Source: Rhizobiales bacterium IMCC20636 (lineage in GTDB: Bacteria > Pseudomonadota > Alphaproteobacteria > Rhizobiales > GCA-2746425). Taken from it: a stretch of DNA of 64,000 nucleotides. The notes beneath the pieces were generated by a model. It was not told the origin of the DNA. It searched no databases and saw nothing but the letters and a program-made list of their open reading frames with translations. The stretch covers positions 713,001-777,000 of the forward strand of contig CP018226.1 of NCBI GenBank assembly GCA_016865015.1, read 5' to 3'. Position numbers and translations under genes: made by a program. Below are positions 62,347 to 64,000 of this stretch, one piece after another (the stretch's first letter is position 1; every line of letters starts with the position of its first letter).

Positions 62347-63309
62347 ATGGCGAAACGTGTGCCTGCGAATTTTGCCGGTGATATGCTTTTGTGGGCTGCG
62401 TGGCTCTACCATGTGGAGGGACGCACGCAAAATGATATTGCCGAAGAGTTGGAGGTCAGCCGCCAGACTGTCGCGAATTATCTGAACGAAGCCATAGCAA
62501 GAGATATGGTGCGGGTTGAATTGCGGCCCGATATTCTATCGCGCCAGGCCAATTCCACTGCTTTGGCTGACTTATACGGCCTGGAAGCGGTCCATATTGT
62601 TCCGACACCAAAATCTGAAAGCCAGTTGTTCAAACGGTTGGGTCATGCTGGCGGACAGGTGCTTGATAATCTGGTCAGCAATGGTGACGTGATCGGTGTT
62701 GCGTTCGGGCGGACCATGTTTCGCGTCGGCATGCTGATGCCCAGTTCCAACCAGCCCAAAACCAAGGTGGTTCAGGTGGCAGGATGTTCGCTGGGTGGGT
62801 CGGACACCTCGCCGGAGGCTTGCGCCTCGCTGATTGCTGGAAAACTCTCGGCTGAGTGTGTGAACTTGTTTGCACCTGCCTATTTGTCGACCGAGACCCT
62901 GACCAGGGATTTGCTGGCCGAACCGACGCTCCAGAGACAATTCAAACTGTTCAAGAAGATAGATTTGATGATTTTCGGCATTGGCGAGCTGAACAAACAC
63001 ACGCGGTTTTATCTCAATGAGGAATATTTCTCGAATGATGATCTGCGGGACCACTATCTGAATCTTGGAGCTGCCAGTGTCATCATGGGGCGCTTCATTG
63101 ATACGGATGGACGGGAAATTGATGGGCCGTTGCTGAACAGGACCGTTGCGATTGATCTGGACACAGCACGGTCGATTCCCATTCGACTGGCGGTATGTGG
63201 CGGCAAAGAGAAAACCGAAGCTGCCGATGCCGCGTTGCGTGCCGGGTTTGCAACCCATCTGGTGACCGATGAGCAAACCGCCAAACGATTGTTGAAGGCA
63301 CATAAATAG
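62347..63309 (+). CDS. SorC/DeoR-family transcriptional regulator
   Basis: A 320-residue regulator. The N-terminal HTH is RTQNDIAEELEVSRQTVANYL; the C-terminal sugar-binding domain contains DVIGVAFGRTMF and GIGELN, a glucosamine-phosphate-isomerase-like fold that binds sugar phosphates. The ATG at 62347 has GAGG upstream; a TTG six codons before is an alternative. It is divergent from the dehydrogenase-phosphatase pair and 22 bases before the FGGY kinase gene, so it should respond to the phosphorylated polyol. Confidence 0.93.
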   Translation: MAKRVPANFAGDMLLWAAWLYHVEGRTQNDIAEELEVSRQTVANYLNEAIARDMVRVELRPDILSRQANSTALADLYGLEAVHIVPTPKSESQLFKRLGHAGGQVLDNLVSNGDVIGVAFGRTMFRVGMLMPSSNQPKTKVVQVAGCSLGGSDTSPEACASLIAGKLSAECVNLFAPAYLSTETLTRDLLAEPTLQRQFKLFKKIDLMIFGIGELNKHTRFYLNEEYFSNDDLRDHYLNLGAASVIMGRFIDTDGREIDGPLLNRTVAIDLDTARSIPIRLAVCGGKEKTEAADAALRAGFATHLVTDEQTAKRLLKAHK

Positions 63310-63331
63310 ATCTGATTCTGTGGAGGAAAAT

Positions 63332-64000
63332 ATGGCTGATAGACTGATTGTCGGTCTCGACAGTTCGACCCAATCGACCAAGGCTATTGCCTGGACAAGG
63401 ACGGGTGTGCTTGTGGCGGAGGGACGCGCCGACATCCCCATGCAGACACCGCAAATGGATTATTGCGAGCAGAACCCGAATGATTGGTGGGACGCTACTG
63501 TGACCGCGCTGACGCAATTGGCGCAGCAGATTGACGTGTCGCTGGTAGATGGTCTGGCCATCTCCAACCAGCGCGAAACAGTCGGTTTTTTTGATGCCGA
63601 TCTGAACCCCGTGCATCCGGCAATCGTCTGGCTTGACAGCCGCTCCAGCGCTGAATGCGAAGAGCTGTATGAGCGCGTGGGGCATGAGCGACTGCACACC
63701 ATCAGCGGCAAGCCGAAGGACCCGATCCCGAGCAATTCCAGCGTCATGTGGGTGCGCAAAAACCGTCCCGATGTGTTCACTCCGGCCAGTCAGGTGCGTG
63801 AAGTTGGCAGTTATCTGCATGAGCGTCTTGCGGGCGCAAATGCGGTGAGTTGGGCCAGCGCTGATCCCACCGGCATGTTTGATATCGAGCGTAAGGAATG
63901 GTCCGACGAGATTCTGTCGGTTGTCGGTGTCACAAGCGATCAATTTGCGACGCCCGTGCAACCGGGCGGCTGTGTCGGCGGACTGAGTCAGGCTGTCGCC
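63332..64000 (+). CDS. FGGY-family carbohydrate kinase (partial, cut by window end)
   Basis: An open frame from the ATG at 63332 (after GGAGG) to the window end gives 223 residues of an FGGY kinase. LIVGLDSSTQSTKAI is the N-terminal phosphate-binding loop, ISNQRETVGFFD and AIVWLDSRS are family segments. It phosphorylates a sugar or polyol, for example xylulose, erythritol or glycerol; the substrate cannot be told. It follows the SorC regulator closely and is probably the entry step for the pathway that uses the glycerol-1-phosphate dehydrogenase homologue. Confidence 0.93.
   Translation, partial: MADRLIVGLDSSTQSTKAIAWTRTGVLVAEGRADIPMQTPQMDYCEQNPNDWWDATVTALTQLAQQIDVSLVDGLAISNQRETVGFFDADLNPVHPAIVWLDSRSSAECEELYERVGHERLHTISGKPKDPIPSNSSVMWVRKNRPDVFTPASQVREVGSYLHERLAGANAVSWASADPTGMFDIERKEWSDEILSVVGVTSDQFATPVQPGGCVGGLSQAVA

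Overview
The window looks like chromosome of an alphaproteobacterium of the order Hyphomicrobiales (Rhizobiales), probably a marine or other salt-adapted member. The evidence is the gene order rplU-rpmA-GNAT-GNAT-obgE-proB-proA-nadD, an L21 protein with the long C-terminal helix-hairpin-helix extension seen in that order, TRAP and ABC uptake operons, and several TTG/GTG starts. There are no rRNA genes and no CRISPR array.

Region 1 (about 1-23,800) is an accessory catabolic block. It holds two cytoplasmic sulfatases, a family-2 glycoside hydrolase, an SMP-30 type lactonase, two GMC oxidoreductases, two short-chain dehydrogenases, an enolase-superfamily sugar-acid dehydratase and an AldA-like aldehyde dehydrogenase. 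A TRAP transporter (dctPQM) and a sugar ABC transporter (binding protein, two permeases, MalK-type ATPase) feed it. A GntR and a LacI regulator sit beside palindromic operator candidates. Together these suggest import of small sulfated sugars or glycosides, desulfation and hydrolysis in the cytoplasm, then oxidation, lactone opening and dehydration. The real substrate is not known.

Region 2 (about 23,770-29,170) is a mobile-DNA zone: a decayed IS3-family element, two small helix-turn-helix proteins, and two tandem tyrosine recombinases lying just before the 3' end of a tRNA-Ser(CGA) gene, which is a typical island attachment site. The first recombinase is broken by an exact 8-bp tandem duplication. 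One HTH protein and this recombinase both carry a sliding-clamp-like Q-x-D-L-F peptide. The catabolic block may therefore be cargo of an island whose other end lies left of the window.

Region 3 (29,500-38,400) is core chromosome: ribosomal proteins L21 and L27, two acetyltransferases, ObgE, the proline pathway enzymes ProB and ProA, NadD, a Gfo/Idh/MocA oxidoreductase and a DUF2189 membrane protein.

Region 4 (38,400-50,540) is stress and signalling: a methionine-rich exported protein, an ECF sigma factor with RskA-like anti-sigma factor, a fasciclin protein, two Tat-exported MsrB paralogues, a DoxX protein, an orphan PTS enzyme I, an iron alcohol dehydrogenase, a double-CHASE histidine kinase with a single-domain response regulator, a possible small RNA or terminator, and a redoxin.

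Region 5 (50,540-59,950) makes a surface glycan: three glycosyltransferases, a CDP-glucose synthase, an epimerase and two methyltransferases, plus an odd outer-membrane protein whose signal peptide is internal. Region 6 (60,060-64,000) is a polyol-phosphate module: HAD phosphatase, glycerol-1-phosphate dehydrogenase homologue, SorC regulator and an FGGY kinase cut by the window end.
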